From contig NC_008343.2 in NCBI RefSeq assembly GCF_000014285.2, forward strand, positions 2,644,435 to 2,708,434: DNA of 64,000 bases, read 5' to 3'. Numbering within the stretch: the first letter of the stretch is position 1; each line of letters opens with the position of its first letter. The notes below the pieces were generated by a model, which did no database searches, was not told the origin of the DNA, and saw nothing but the letters and a program-made list of their open reading frames with translations. The DNA is from Granulibacter bethesdensis CGDNIH1 (GTDB lineage Bacteria > Pseudomonadota > Alphaproteobacteria > Acetobacterales > Acetobacteraceae). Positions 36,703 through 45,223 of the stretch are shown here, in pieces. Made by a program: the position numbers and the translations under genes.

Positions 36703-38244
36703 ATGCTGAAAGGAATTCTGACCGTCGGCGGCTGGACCATGGCCAGCCGTATTCTGGGCCTGCTGCGGGAAATGCTGATCGCGGCACTGGTCGGCACAGG
36801 GCCAGTCGCGGAAGCTTTCATCATCGCGAACAAGGTCCCGAATCTGTTCCGGCGGCTGTTCGGGGAAGGGGCCTTCAACGCCGCCTTCGTCCCTTCTTTC
36901 TCCGGACTGCTGCAAACGGAAGGTCACGACGCCGCCCAGCGCTTTGCCAGCGAGGCCATGGCCGTCATGACGTTCTGGCTGGTCTCCCTGACCATTCTCG
37001 GCGAAATCTGTATGCCGTGGATGATGACGGTGCTGGCCAACGGCTTTGTCGATGATCCTTCCAAATTCGCCCTGACCGTTACACTCAGCCGTATCACCTT
37101 TCCCTATCTGCCCCTGATCTGCCTGTGCGCGCTGGTCGGCGGCGTGCTGAACGGGCTGAACCGCTTCACTGCCGCCAGCGCAAGCTATGTGCTGTTCAAC
37201 GTGGTCTCCATCGTGTTCATGCTCTGGGCCACGCCGTTCATGCCGGGGGTAGGACATGCGCTGGCATGGGGTGTGACGGTCTCAGGCGTGCTGCAACTCT
37301 CGCTGATGCTGTGGGCGGCGAAGCGGGCCGGCATGGCGCTGCATCTGCCGCGCCCGCGCCTGACCCCGCGCATGCGTATCCTGCTGCGCCGCATGGGACC
37401 GGGGCTGATCGGGGCCGGGGTCACCCAGATCAATTTCCTGATCGATGTGGTCATCACCACTTTGCTGCCCGCCGGATCGGTGGCGCTGCTGGGCTATGCC
37501 GACCGTGTTAATCAGCTACCGCTTGGTGTCGTGGGTCTGGCCACCAGCACAGCCTCCCTGCCTGTATTATCCCGGCTGGTCCATGCGGGGGATGAGCAAG
37601 GCGCGAACCACGCCATGAACCGGGCGCTGGAATATGCGATGACGCTGATCCTGCCTGCCGCCGTAGCGCTGATAGTCATCGCCCAACCAATCATGGCCGT
37701 GCTGTATGAGCGCGGAGCCTTTACAGCCGAAGCCACCTATCTGTCGTCACAATCTCTGGCAGCGTATGCAATCGGGCTGCCAGCCTTCGTGGCCGTACGC
37801 ATCATCACCAACGGTTTTTTCGCGCGGGGCGATACCGCAACGCCTGTTAAAATCAGCATTTTCATCATCGCCCTGAATCTGGGACTCAATCTGCTGCTGA
37901 TGAATCGGCTGCATCATATGGGACCGCCTCTGGCCTCCAGCATCGCGGCCTATGTGAATGTGCTGGTGCTGAGTGCAATGCTGGGCAGGCGTGGTCATTT
38001 CTCAGCAGACGCCGCATTACGCCGCGCCTTGTCCCGCATGGGTCTGGCGGCACTGGCGATGGGGGCCGTGCTGGCCGTGTTCAGACCGCTTTTGTTCGAT
38101 ACGCTGCCTGATATTCACGGCGCACGCTGGGTGGCACTGGCTTTGTTAATGGCCATTGGCGGGGGCGCCTATGTGCTCAGCGGCCAAATGCTGGGGGCGT
38201 TCCGGATCAGGGATACGCTGGCGAAAATCCGCCGTCGCCGCTGA
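36703..38244 (+). CDS. murJ: Lipid II flippase MurJ
   Basis: 513 residues with about 14 hydrophobic helices. N-terminal landmarks are GGWTMASRILGLLREMLIAALVGTGPVAEAFIIANKVPNLFRRLFGEGAFNAAFVPSF; later segments TQINFLIDVVITTLLPAGSVALLGYADRVNQLPLGVVGLATSTASLPVLSRL and YERGAFTAEAT are also typical of MviN/MurJ. It flips lipid II across the inner membrane for peptidoglycan assembly. It follows dapB closely and is convergent with a small minus-strand gene 4 bp away. Confidence 0.96.
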   Translation: MLKGILTVGGWTMASRILGLLREMLIAALVGTGPVAEAFIIANKVPNLFRRLFGEGAFNAAFVPSFSGLLQTEGHDAAQRFASEAMAVMTFWLVSLTILGEICMPWMMTVLANGFVDDPSKFALTVTLSRITFPYLPLICLCALVGGVLNGLNRFTAASASYVLFNVVSIVFMLWATPFMPGVGHALAWGVTVSGVLQLSLMLWAAKRAGMALHLPRPRLTPRMRILLRRMGPGLIGAGVTQINFLIDVVITTLLPAGSVALLGYADRVNQLPLGVVGLATSTASLPVLSRLVHAGDEQGANHAMNRALEYAMTLILPAAVALIVIAQPIMAVLYERGAFTAEATYLSSQSLAAYAIGLPAFVAVRIITNGFFARGDTATPVKISIFIIALNLGLNLLLMNRLHHMGPPLASSIAAYVNVLVLSAMLGRRGHFSADAALRRALSRMGLAALAMGAVLAVFRPLLFDTLPDIHGARWVALALLMAIGGGAYVLSGQMLGAFRIRDTLAKIRRRR

Positions 38245-38248
38245 AGGG

Positions 38249-38602
38249 TCAGGTCCGCCATTTCACATGGCAGGTCTGGTCCAGCGGATGGCAGAACCGG
38301 CCATAGCGATAGGGAACGATCTCGGCCGGAGCCAGCAATTCCACCGGACGCGAGGGCGGAGAAGAAAAATCTGCCGCCACGGCAGGGGGGCGTTCAGACC
38401 GGGAGACAGATGGGAAAGGGGCAAACCCACCTGCCTGACGATCCGACACAACCGTGGCGGCAGACCTGACCGGACCGTAGCTGCCACCGACCAACGCAGC
38501 TGTTCCGACCGTCAGCAGGACCGGAAAAAGAGCCAGGCTCCGGGTCTGCACAACCCGAGAGGACGTGAAAAACATCCGCATGACCGTGTCATCCTTTTCC
38601 AT
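38249..38602 (-). CDS. Hypothetical membrane-anchored small protein
   Basis: 117 residues. One hydrophobic segment (about residues 20-43: TRSLALFPVLLTVGTAALVGGSY) follows a short basic N-terminus, so it is either an uncleaved anchor or a signal peptide. The rest is proline/serine-rich and ends with two cysteines in RFCHPLDQTCHVKWRT, which could form a disulfide in the periplasm. I recognise no family. It stands alone between murJ (convergent) and a TetR gene (same strand, 107-bp AT-rich gap). Another start at the second methionine (MRMFFTSS) would be closer to a normal signal peptide. Confidence 0.6.
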   Translation of the reverse strand: MEKDDTVMRMFFTSSRVVQTRSLALFPVLLTVGTAALVGGSYGPVRSAATVVSDRQAGGFAPFPSVSRSERPPAVAADFSSPPSRPVELLAPAEIVPYRYGRFCHPLDQTCHVKWRT

Positions 38603-38709
38603 ACTGGCTGACAGAGGTGTTCTAGCAGATGAAGAACAAAAACAGAACTGTTATTTTCAAAAATCAGAACAAAAAAAGTACAAATTCACCTCCATGGGGT
38701 GAGGAAACG

Positions 38710-39324
38710 CTACACGGCACTGTTGAGGTAGCCGTAAACAGCCCTTGAAACCCGCCTGACAAGACCGGATCGATCCCGCTCGCCCTTTTCCCCGGCAGTA
38801 TCGACCATGCCTTTCACAATCGCCATCACATCCTGTGCCGCCATGTCGTATTGAGGCTGGGGAGGCAGATCATGACGGCTGAGTACCTCCCGCAGGATTG
38901 TCAGAAACCGGCTTGTGACGCGCTGCGTATCCTCATCCAAGGGAAGCCGTGCTTCCTCGATATCGAGTAACCGGGCCAGAACCGGTCGGCGTAGCTGATG
39001 AGCCACCGCAGCCTCGATCATGCCGGACAAAGCCGCCCGCCCGGTCGGAGCAGCAAGAGACTGTTCACATTCCGCGAGCAGAATCGAGGTCTCCCTCACG
39101 ATCAACGCCGCAATCAATGCCTCCTTGCCGGGGAAATACTGGTAGAGCGAGCCGATACTGACACCGGCCCGCTCCGCGACTGCATTGGTCGTGAAATCCC
39201 CCAGCCCTTTGCGCTCCAGAATGTGAGCTGCGGCCTCAATGATGATGCGTACCGTCTCCTCCGAACGCGCCTGACGGGGCATTTTTCTGGGAGAGGGGCG
39301 CCGGGAGGAAGGTGACTGCGGCAT
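38710..39324 (-). CDS. TetR family transcriptional regulator
   Basis: About 204 residues from the ATG at 39324; a GTG at 39363 is an alternative, but it would place a likely operator inside the coding region. The N-terminal DNA-binding domain is SEETVRIIIEAAAHILERKGLGDFTTNAVAERAGVSIGSLYQYFPGKEALIAAL, typical of TetR. The ligand-binding part has no recognisable specificity. It is divergent from a darcynin-family gene with only tens of bases between, the usual arrangement for local repression. Confidence 0.9.
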   Translation of the reverse strand: MPQSPSSRRPSPRKMPRQARSEETVRIIIEAAAHILERKGLGDFTTNAVAERAGVSIGSLYQYFPGKEALIAALIVRETSILLAECEQSLAAPTGRAALSGMIEAAVAHQLRRPVLARLLDIEEARLPLDEDTQRVTSRFLTILREVLSRHDLPPQPQYDMAAQDVMAIVKGMVDTAGEKGERDRSGLVRRVSRAVYGYLNSAV

Positions 39325-39341
39325 CAGTACATATGCGAGTA

Positions 39342-39363
39342 GTGAATATAAGGATTTACTCAC
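39342..39363. promoter_or_regulatory. Imperfect inverted repeat, candidate TetR operator
   Basis: GTGAATAT at one end and ATTTACTCAC at the other form an imperfect palindrome between the TetR start and the darcynin gene. Its position would let the regulator control both directions. Binding is inferred only from placement and symmetry. Confidence 0.35.
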
Positions 39364-39385
39364 ATTATGACAGCCTCACACGAAG

Positions 39386-39760
39386 ATGCAAAGGACGTAC
39401 ACCGTGACCATACCTTCTTTCGAACCTGCCCTGACCGTTTTCATGCTGGTCAAGACCTCGCCCGAATGGCTTGGCTTTCCGGTGGAGCGACGCTTCGCGC
39501 TGCTGGAGGAGCAATTCACCCCCATCCTTCGAAAACATGCGGCGCATGTCACCTTACGCTTTTTCGATGTGGAGTTCTACGCAACCCGCGTCACCGACCT
39601 ATGGATGTGGGATGCCAGGGATCACCACTCCTATCAGCTTCTGGTCGAAGACCTCCGCGAAACCGCTTTCTGGGATCGCTATTTCGAGATCGTGGAAATC
39701 CTGCCCGGTGTCGAAAACGCCTACGCCCGGAATTACGGCAGGCCGGCCATCAATGCCTGA
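39386..39760 (+). CDS. Darcynin-family protein
   Basis: 124 residues. The segment FMLVKTSPEWLGFPVERRFALLEEQFTPILRKHAAHVTLRFFDVEFYATRVTDLWMWDARDHHSYQLLVEDLRETAFWDRYFEIVEILPGVENAYARNY resembles darcynin, a small protein family of unknown function that looks like a ferredoxin-like dimeric fold related to chlorite-dismutase or monooxygenase-like proteins. I see no catalytic motif. It is likely controlled by the divergent TetR regulator. The next small ORF overlaps its end by 8 bp. Confidence 0.75.
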   Translation: MQRTYTVTIPSFEPALTVFMLVKTSPEWLGFPVERRFALLEEQFTPILRKHAAHVTLRFFDVEFYATRVTDLWMWDARDHHSYQLLVEDLRETAFWDRYFEIVEILPGVENAYARNYGRPAINA

Positions 39761-40022
39761 CGTGATCGGGAAAGAGTCAGACCTCGCTCATGGTCAGGCG
39801 GCGGCAGTATCGTATGTCGGCATCAGGATACTATCGGCAGAGCAGGCGGCCCGTGATCTGGATGAGCGCAGCGAGTATCGCCTGTCACCTGAAGATATGG
39901 ACGATATGTTGGCCGCCCTTGATAGTGATCAGGCGCAGGATACGCAGGATGGGGCTTCTGCTGCTGGCTATGAGGCTGATCCGTCTGCGTTGCCGACTGA
40001 CGCTCTCGTGCCGTCACGCTGA
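39753..40022 (+). CDS. Small acidic hypothetical protein
   Basis: 89 residues starting MPDVIGKESDLAHGQAAAVSYVG, overlapping the end of the darcynin gene by 8 bp in another frame. The second half is strongly acidic (DERSEYRLSPEDMDDMLAALDSDQAQDTQDG). No membrane segment, no cysteine, no known family. The tight overlap and shared direction suggest an operon with the darcynin gene. There is no clear ribosome binding site, so it may rely on coupling, or the frame may be chance. Confidence 0.4.
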   Translation: MPDVIGKESDLAHGQAAAVSYVGIRILSAEQAARDLDERSEYRLSPEDMDDMLAALDSDQAQDTQDGASAAGYEADPSALPTDALVPSR

Positions 40023-40041
40023 CATGGATACAATTTCGACC

Positions 40042-40407
40042 ATGCGCATTCTGGCAGCCATTAGCCTTCTCTCTTTCATCCCGGCAGCCGCTTCGGCTGA
40101 GCCGCTGGCAGGGATTTCAACGGAGGTGGTCATGCTGCCATCGACGAAGGAGACCGACGCTGTCGGCGATCTGGCGTGGCAGGCTCTGGTAAAGCGTCTG
40201 GGACCGGAGACGTATACAGGGACCAGCTATGTCACTTTTGGCTATCATCATTTTTTTGTCTGTGGTGCCGGACACAAAGGCACAAATACGAAATTTACCT
40301 TTGTCTATGTGGCGGCCGAACAAAAGTCCGAAACGGCGTTGTTTATCTCCACGATTGATCACGCCGATTACCTGCTTGCCGATCAACGTTTTTGCCATCC
40401 GCGCTGA
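40042..40407 (+). CDS. Small secreted hypothetical protein
   Basis: 121 residues from the ATG at 40042 (an in-frame ATG at 40024 adds six). A clear signal peptide is present, MRILAAISLLSFIPAAASA, with cleavage expected after ASA. The mature protein has two cysteines (VCGAGH and RFCHPR) that could form a disulfide, and a hydrophobic, aromatic middle (TSYVTFGYHHFFVCG). I recognise no family. It follows the small acidic ORF by 19 bp in the same direction, so it may belong to the same TetR-controlled unit. Confidence 0.6.
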   Translation: MRILAAISLLSFIPAAASAEPLAGISTEVVMLPSTKETDAVGDLAWQALVKRLGPETYTGTSYVTFGYHHFFVCGAGHKGTNTKFTFVYVAAEQKSETALFISTIDHADYLLADQRFCHPR

Positions 40408-40530
40408 GTGCGCCATTTCCCCTTCCGATGCGTCTCTGATTGAGCAGCTACAAATTCCACGCGCAGACCAGCGGCATAGGGTATTGCGTATCTATCGAGG
40501 TATCCCATGGAAACATCGCGATATAAAAAG

Positions 40531-40558
40531 AAAGGGGCAGGTTTTGCCTGCCCCTTTT
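40531..40558. terminator. Bidirectional terminator between the small secreted protein and glgP
   Basis: GGGGCAGG (40534-40541) pairs with CCTGCCCC (40547-40554), flanked by AAA and TTTT, so it can work for the convergent genes on both sides. Confidence 0.85.
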
Positions 40559-40587
40559 CAGTTTTTCCGATCACACTATGGATCGAC

Positions 40588-43044
40588 TCACGGCGAAGGA
40601 TGCGGAGCGGCTTGCCAGATATCACGCGCATATTCGCGGATGGTCCGGTCGGAAGAGAACCAGCCCATCGCCGCCGTGTTGAGCAGCGCTTTACGCCGCC
40701 ATTCCAGCGGCGTGCGATACAGGGCCGCTCCCCGCTTGTGCGTTTCCTCATAGCTTTCGAAATCAGCGGTCACGAGAAACACGTCATCGTTCAGCAGATG
40801 ATCAATCAGCCCCGCATAACGTGACGGATCATCCGGGGAGAATACGCCAGAGCGGATCGCCTCGATCGCCTGCGCCAGGCTGGGGCACGCAGCGACTTTG
40901 GCACGGGCATCGTATCCGGATGCCTTGATATCCGCCACCTCATCAGCCCGCAGCCCGAAGATCAGAATATTGTCGTCCCCGACGTGATCGCGAATTTCGA
41001 TATTCGCACCGTCCAGCGTGCCGATGGTCAGCGCACCGTTCAGCGCCATTTTCATGTTGCCGGTGCCGGATGCCTCCAACCCCGCCGTCGAAATCTGCTC
41101 CGAGAGATCGGCCGCCGGAATGATGACCTCCGCCAGGCTGACATTATAATTGGGCAGGAACACCACCCGCAGCCGATCACGCACCACCGGATCATTGTTG
41201 ACGACACGGGCGATATCATTGGCCAGCTTGATGATCAGCTTGGCACGGTGATAGCTGGCCGCCGCCTTGCCCGCGAATATCTTGACGCGCGGTGTCCAGT
41301 TACGGCCCGGCTCGGCACGCATCTTGTCATACAGCGCCACCGTCTCGATCAGATTGAGCAATTGCCGCTTGTATTCGTGGATACGCTTGATCTGCACATC
41401 GAACAGCGCATCGGGATCAAGCCGGATGCCCATCCGGTCCTGCACCAGGGCCGCCAGCCGCTGCTTGTTTTCACGCTTTACAGCGCTGTAGCGGTCCATG
41501 AAGGGGGTATCATCGACAAATCGGGCCAGTTCCGACAGTTCTTCCGCATCCGCGACCCAGCGATTCCCGATCGAGTCGTTGATCAGCGCGGTCAGGCCGG
41601 GATTGCACTCCACCAACCAGCGGCGGAAGGTGATGCCGTTGGTGATGGCGGTGATCCGATCGGGAAACAACTTGTGAAAATCACGGAACACCGTGGTCTT
41701 CATCAGATCGCCATGCAGCGCCGAAACGCCATTCACTTTCTTCGATCCGACGAAAGCGAGATGACCCATGCGCACCTGACGCCCGTTGCTCTCATCGATC
41801 AGAGAGATGGAGCGCCGCAACTCGGGAGAACTGACCGGACGAGGCGTTGCGGTATCCAGATGCAGCGCGTTGATCTCATAGATAATCTGCATATGGCGCG
41901 GCAGAAGACGTTCGAACAATGTCACCGGCCAGCTTTCCAGCGCCTCCGGCAACAGGGTGTGATTGGTATAGCCCAGCGTGCCGCGGGCGATGGAAAAAGC
42001 GCGTTCCAGCGTCAAGCCGTATTCATCCACCAGCAGGCGCACCAGTTCCGCCACTGCCACCGCGGGATGGGTATCGTTCAGCTGGATGGAAGCCGTATCC
42101 GGCAGCCTCTCCACCGATCCCTGCTGCGCCATGTGACGCCTGACCAGATCCTGCAGGGAGGCAGAGGTAAAGAAAAACTCCTGCTTCAGCCGTAATTCCC
42201 GGCCAGCCTCGCTGCTGTCATCGGGATAGAGCACGCGGCTGATATTGGTGGCATTCAGCTGGGCGGCAAAAGCATCGGCATGGTGACCGCGATTGAAGGC
42301 ATCCAGCCGCATCGGCTCCACCGAGCGGGCGCGCCACAGACGCAGCGTATTGATGTGTGTGCCCTGCCAGCCCACCACCGGTGTATCATATGCCACAGCC
42401 CGCACCCGCTCCGCCGGCATCCAGACCAGACGGGAGGAGCCATCCGGCTGATCCTGCGGCAGCACGCGGCCTCCGAAGCCGATATCATAGGCAATTTCGG
42501 GGCGCTCGAATTCCCACGGATTGCCGAAGACCAGCCAGTCTTCCGGCATCTCGACCTGATAGCCATCGCGGATCACCTGCCTGAACAGGCCGTGATCATA
42601 GCGGATGCCATAGCCGAGCCCCGCCAGCCCGACCGTGGCCATACTTTCCATGAAGCAGGCCGCCAGACGGCCCAGACCGCCATTGCCCAGCGCCGCATCC
42701 GGCTCCAGATCCTTGATCTGATCAAAGGAGACGCCATGCAGGGCGAGGGCTTCCTTCGCCGCCGTCATCAGGTTCAGATTGGTGAGACTGTCGGTCAGCA
42801 ACCGCCCGATCAGGAATTCGAGGCTCAGATAATAGACCCGCTTGGCATTGGCCTCATCAGCGGAGCGGGCGGTCGCATGCCAGCGATCCACGATCCGGTC
42901 GCGCACAGCGAGGGCGGTCGCGGCATACCAGTCGTGCAACCGGGCATGGCGGGGATCGCGCCCCACCGCGTACCGCATCTTGTCCTCGATGGCACGGTGC
43001 AGTTCGGCAACCTGTGCGGTGTAAGGCGTGTTGGCGGCGTCCAT
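40588..43044 (-). CDS. glgP: Glycogen/starch/alpha-glucan phosphorylase
   Basis: 818 residues, family-typical length. The PLP-lysine signature EASGTGNMKMALNGALTIGTLDGANIEI is near the C-terminus, and N-terminal landmarks include VYYLSLEFLIGRLLTDSLTNL and ALGNGGLGRLAACFMESMATVGLAGLGYGIRYDHGLF. The enzyme releases glucose-1-phosphate from glycogen-type polymers. No glgA, B, C or X gene lies in the window, so it is an isolated copy here. A 211-bp spacer with a 15-bp tandem duplication lies between it and trpS. Confidence 0.96.
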   Translation of the reverse strand: MDAANTPYTAQVAELHRAIEDKMRYAVGRDPRHARLHDWYAATALAVRDRIVDRWHATARSADEANAKRVYYLSLEFLIGRLLTDSLTNLNLMTAAKEALALHGVSFDQIKDLEPDAALGNGGLGRLAACFMESMATVGLAGLGYGIRYDHGLFRQVIRDGYQVEMPEDWLVFGNPWEFERPEIAYDIGFGGRVLPQDQPDGSSRLVWMPAERVRAVAYDTPVVGWQGTHINTLRLWRARSVEPMRLDAFNRGHHADAFAAQLNATNISRVLYPDDSSEAGRELRLKQEFFFTSASLQDLVRRHMAQQGSVERLPDTASIQLNDTHPAVAVAELVRLLVDEYGLTLERAFSIARGTLGYTNHTLLPEALESWPVTLFERLLPRHMQIIYEINALHLDTATPRPVSSPELRRSISLIDESNGRQVRMGHLAFVGSKKVNGVSALHGDLMKTTVFRDFHKLFPDRITAITNGITFRRWLVECNPGLTALINDSIGNRWVADAEELSELARFVDDTPFMDRYSAVKRENKQRLAALVQDRMGIRLDPDALFDVQIKRIHEYKRQLLNLIETVALYDKMRAEPGRNWTPRVKIFAGKAAASYHRAKLIIKLANDIARVVNNDPVVRDRLRVVFLPNYNVSLAEVIIPAADLSEQISTAGLEASGTGNMKMALNGALTIGTLDGANIEIRDHVGDDNILIFGLRADEVADIKASGYDARAKVAACPSLAQAIEAIRSGVFSPDDPSRYAGLIDHLLNDDVFLVTADFESYEETHKRGAALYRTPLEWRRKALLNTAAMGWFSSDRTIREYARDIWQAAPHPSP

Positions 43045-43154
43045 ACTCGCTCCCTGGTTTGAACAGACCGTTCAGAATCCGGCGGTAGCGAGCCGGCTCC
43101 TGCGGCACCACCACGATACAGAGACAAACGCATCTGTCACGCACTTGTGCTGTA

Positions 43155-43184
43155 CCAATGGTCATCAGGCCAATGGTCATCAGG
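43155..43184. repeat. Tandem duplication of a 15-bp unit
   Basis: CCAATGGTCATCAGG occurs twice head to tail in the spacer upstream of glgP. It looks like a recent slippage duplication; no known regulator site is recognised in it. Confidence 0.8.
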
Positions 43185-43255
43185 AAGGCAAGCAATCCCC
43201 GTGCCGTAGCTCCGGCCACAGCGGGGAGGCATGTCAGAAGAAAGAAAAAAGAGAG

Positions 43256-44254
43256 TCAGACCCGCAGAAAACCAACCAGTTTTTCCGCCTCGGCGACGAT
43301 GGGCTCAGCGATGGCTTCGGCCCGACGGCCACCGTCATGCAGCAGCCGGTCCAGCTCTGCCTCATCTGCCAGCAACCGCCTCGTTTCCGCGGCAATGGGG
43401 GAAAGCTCCTGCACCAGCAACTCGGTCAGGGCCTCCTTATAGGGGCCGAAGCCCTTTCCGCCATGCTCGCGCAACACGGTTGCGGTGTCACTGTTGGTCA
43501 GCGCCGCATAAATACCTACCAGATTGCGGGCTTCCGGACGCCCTTCCAGCCCGTCAATATCCTCGGGCAGAGGCTCGGGATCGGTTTTCGCCCGACGGAT
43601 TTTCATGGCGATGGTATCGGCATCGTCCGAAAGATTAATGCGGCTCTGATCGGATGGATCGGATTTGGACATTTTCCGTAAACCATCCCGCAGGCTCATC
43701 ACCCGCGCTGCCGGCCCCTGAATCAGCGGCTCCACATGCGGGAAAAATGCCACGCCGAAATCATGATTGAATTTCTCGGCAATGTCGTTGGTCAGTTCCA
43801 GATGCTGGCGCTGATCATCGCCCACCGGGACCAGCGTGGCATGGTAAGCCAGAATATCCGCCGCCATCAGATTGGGATATACATACAACCCGGCAGACGC
43901 ATTCTCACGGTCCTTGCCTGCCTTGTCCTTGAACTGCGTCATGCGGTTCAACCAGCCCAGCCGGGCCACGCAGTTGAAAATCCAGGCCAGCCGAGCATGG
44001 GCACTGACGGAACTCTGCACGAACAGAATGTTGCGGGCCGGGTCCACGCCGCAGGCAATCACCGATGCTGCCATTTCCCGCGTGGACTGACGCAGCTTTT
44101 CCGGGTCCTGCGCCACCGTGATCGCATGCATGTCGACCACGCAGTAAAGGCATTCATGCGTATCCTGCAGCGTCACCCAGTTGCGCAGAGCGCCCAGATA
44201 ATTGCCAAGGGTCGGGATGCCGGAAGGCTGGATGCCGGAGAATATGCGCTTCAT
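43256..44254 (-). CDS. trpS: Tryptophanyl-tRNA synthetase
   Basis: 332 residues, class I. The HIGH-like motif is [12 protein letters not shown] (with IQPSG just before), and the KMSKS motif is [24 protein letters not shown] and the ATP/Trp-site segments match bacterial TrpRS. The enzyme charges tRNA-Trp. It lies 53 bp after a glycosyltransferase gene on the same strand; this neighbour is not a usual one, so co-transcription may be incidental. Confidence 0.97.
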   Translation of the reverse strand: MKRIFSGIQPSGIPTLGNYLGALRNWVTLQDTHECLYCVVDMHAITVAQDPEKLRQSTREMAASVIACGVDPARNILFVQSSVSAHARLAWIFNCVARLGWLNRMTQFKDKAGKDRENASAGLYVYPNLMAADILAYHATLVPVGDDQRQHLELTNDIAEKFNHDFGVAFFPHVEPLIQGPAARVMSLRDGLRKMSKSDPSDQSRINLSDDADTIAMKIRRAKTDPEPLPEDIDGLEGRPEARNLVGIYAALTNSDTATVLREHGGKGFGPYKEALTELLVQELSPIAAETRRLLADEAELDRLLHDGGRRAEAIAEPIVAEAEKLVGFLRV

Positions 44255-44307
44255 ACCGCGTTCTTTCTCTCATGAGGCGTTATCGCGTCAACGGGCGATA
44301 TGAGGGT

Positions 44308-45117
44308 TCAACTGCGTTGGGGTCGGGTGAAAAGCAGCCGGGCCAGACCAACGGGGCAAAATCCGGTGCGCCACAGACGGCCCCATGTCATGGCGCCGAT
44401 ACATCCGACATCCTTCAGCGGCCTGAAATGGCTTGGCCGATGCAAGGCAGGGCCATGGATACGGGGAATATCGACCGAGACGGTCCGAATCCCCTGCCGC
44501 CCTGCCTCAATCAGCAACTCGCTTTCATAGGCAAAACCGCCCGACCTGATCCGATCCAGCAAGGGCGGCAAAACTGGGGCAGGGTAAACCCGCATCCCGC
44601 TCTGTGTATCCTCAATCGGCCAGCCGGATGCCCATGAAACGACAGCATCCGCCACACGGTTGGCAGCACGGCGAATCCAAGGTCCGGGTGCATGATCACG
44701 ACGGCGGGAGCCGATGACGATCATGTCCGGATAGCGTTCGGAAACCTGGATCAGACGCGGCAGATCCTCCGGCCTGTGCTGGCCATCTGCATCGAGCGTC
44801 ACGATCAGGGGAACCTCCATGGCGCAGGCCGCCGCCAGACCGGCCGCAAGGCTCGCCCCCTTGCCCGCATTGGTGGGGAAGCGCAGCACCTCTGCCCCGG
44901 CTGCTTCCGCATGCTGTGCCGTTGCATCACGGGAGCCATCATCGACCACCAGAATCCGTGCATCCCGCACAGACGCACGGCAGCGCATCACAATATCGCC
45001 AACCGATTTTTCTTCCTGATAGGCGGGAATGACGATGACGATGCGCGATACGCTTTCATCCCCGGGCATCTTCCTGCCAGGACCAGTTGAAAACGAAACA
45101 GAGGTTGGATGGGTCAC
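44308..45117 (-). CDS. Family 2 glycosyltransferase, dolichyl/undecaprenyl-phosphate type
   Basis: 269 residues. The GT-A domain begins RIVIVIPAYQEEKSVGDIV, with ILVVDDGSRDATAQ, FPTNAGKGASLAAGLAAA and the metal-binding TLDADGQH. This is the DPM1/GtrB/UDP-glucose:lipid-phosphate type that makes polyprenyl-phosphate sugars at the cytoplasmic face. No C-terminal membrane helices are obvious, unlike GtrB. It is the first gene of its strand unit (followed by trpS) and divergent from a FAD oxidoreductase across 106 bp. Confidence 0.88.
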   Translation of the reverse strand: MTHPTSVSFSTGPGRKMPGDESVSRIVIVIPAYQEEKSVGDIVMRCRASVRDARILVVDDGSRDATAQHAEAAGAEVLRFPTNAGKGASLAAGLAAACAMEVPLIVTLDADGQHRPEDLPRLIQVSERYPDMIVIGSRRRDHAPGPWIRRAANRVADAVVSWASGWPIEDTQSGMRVYPAPVLPPLLDRIRSGGFAYESELLIEAGRQGIRTVSVDIPRIHGPALHRPSHFRPLKDVGCIGAMTWGRLWRTGFCPVGLARLLFTRPQRS

Positions 45118-45163
45118 AGAACGTGTTTTTGATTACAAAGGCGCAAGGAATAGCAGCATTCCG

Positions 45164-45192
45164 GTTACAAAAGATCCTGAATAATCTATACT
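45164..45192 (+). promoter_or_regulatory. Putative sigma-70 promoter for the FAD oxidoreductase
   Basis: GTTACA (45164-45169) as -35 and TATACT (45187-45192) as -10 are separated by 17 bp and lie 32 bp before the start codon at 45224. Confidence 0.5.
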
Positions 45193-45223
45193 AGTCCGGT
45201 CAAGGACAGATGGTAAACTCTTC

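Noticed and set aside
40984..43062. Plus-strand frames opposite glgP
   Set aside because: Antisense to a complete phosphorylase with all its motifs; no ribosome binding sites and no family match.
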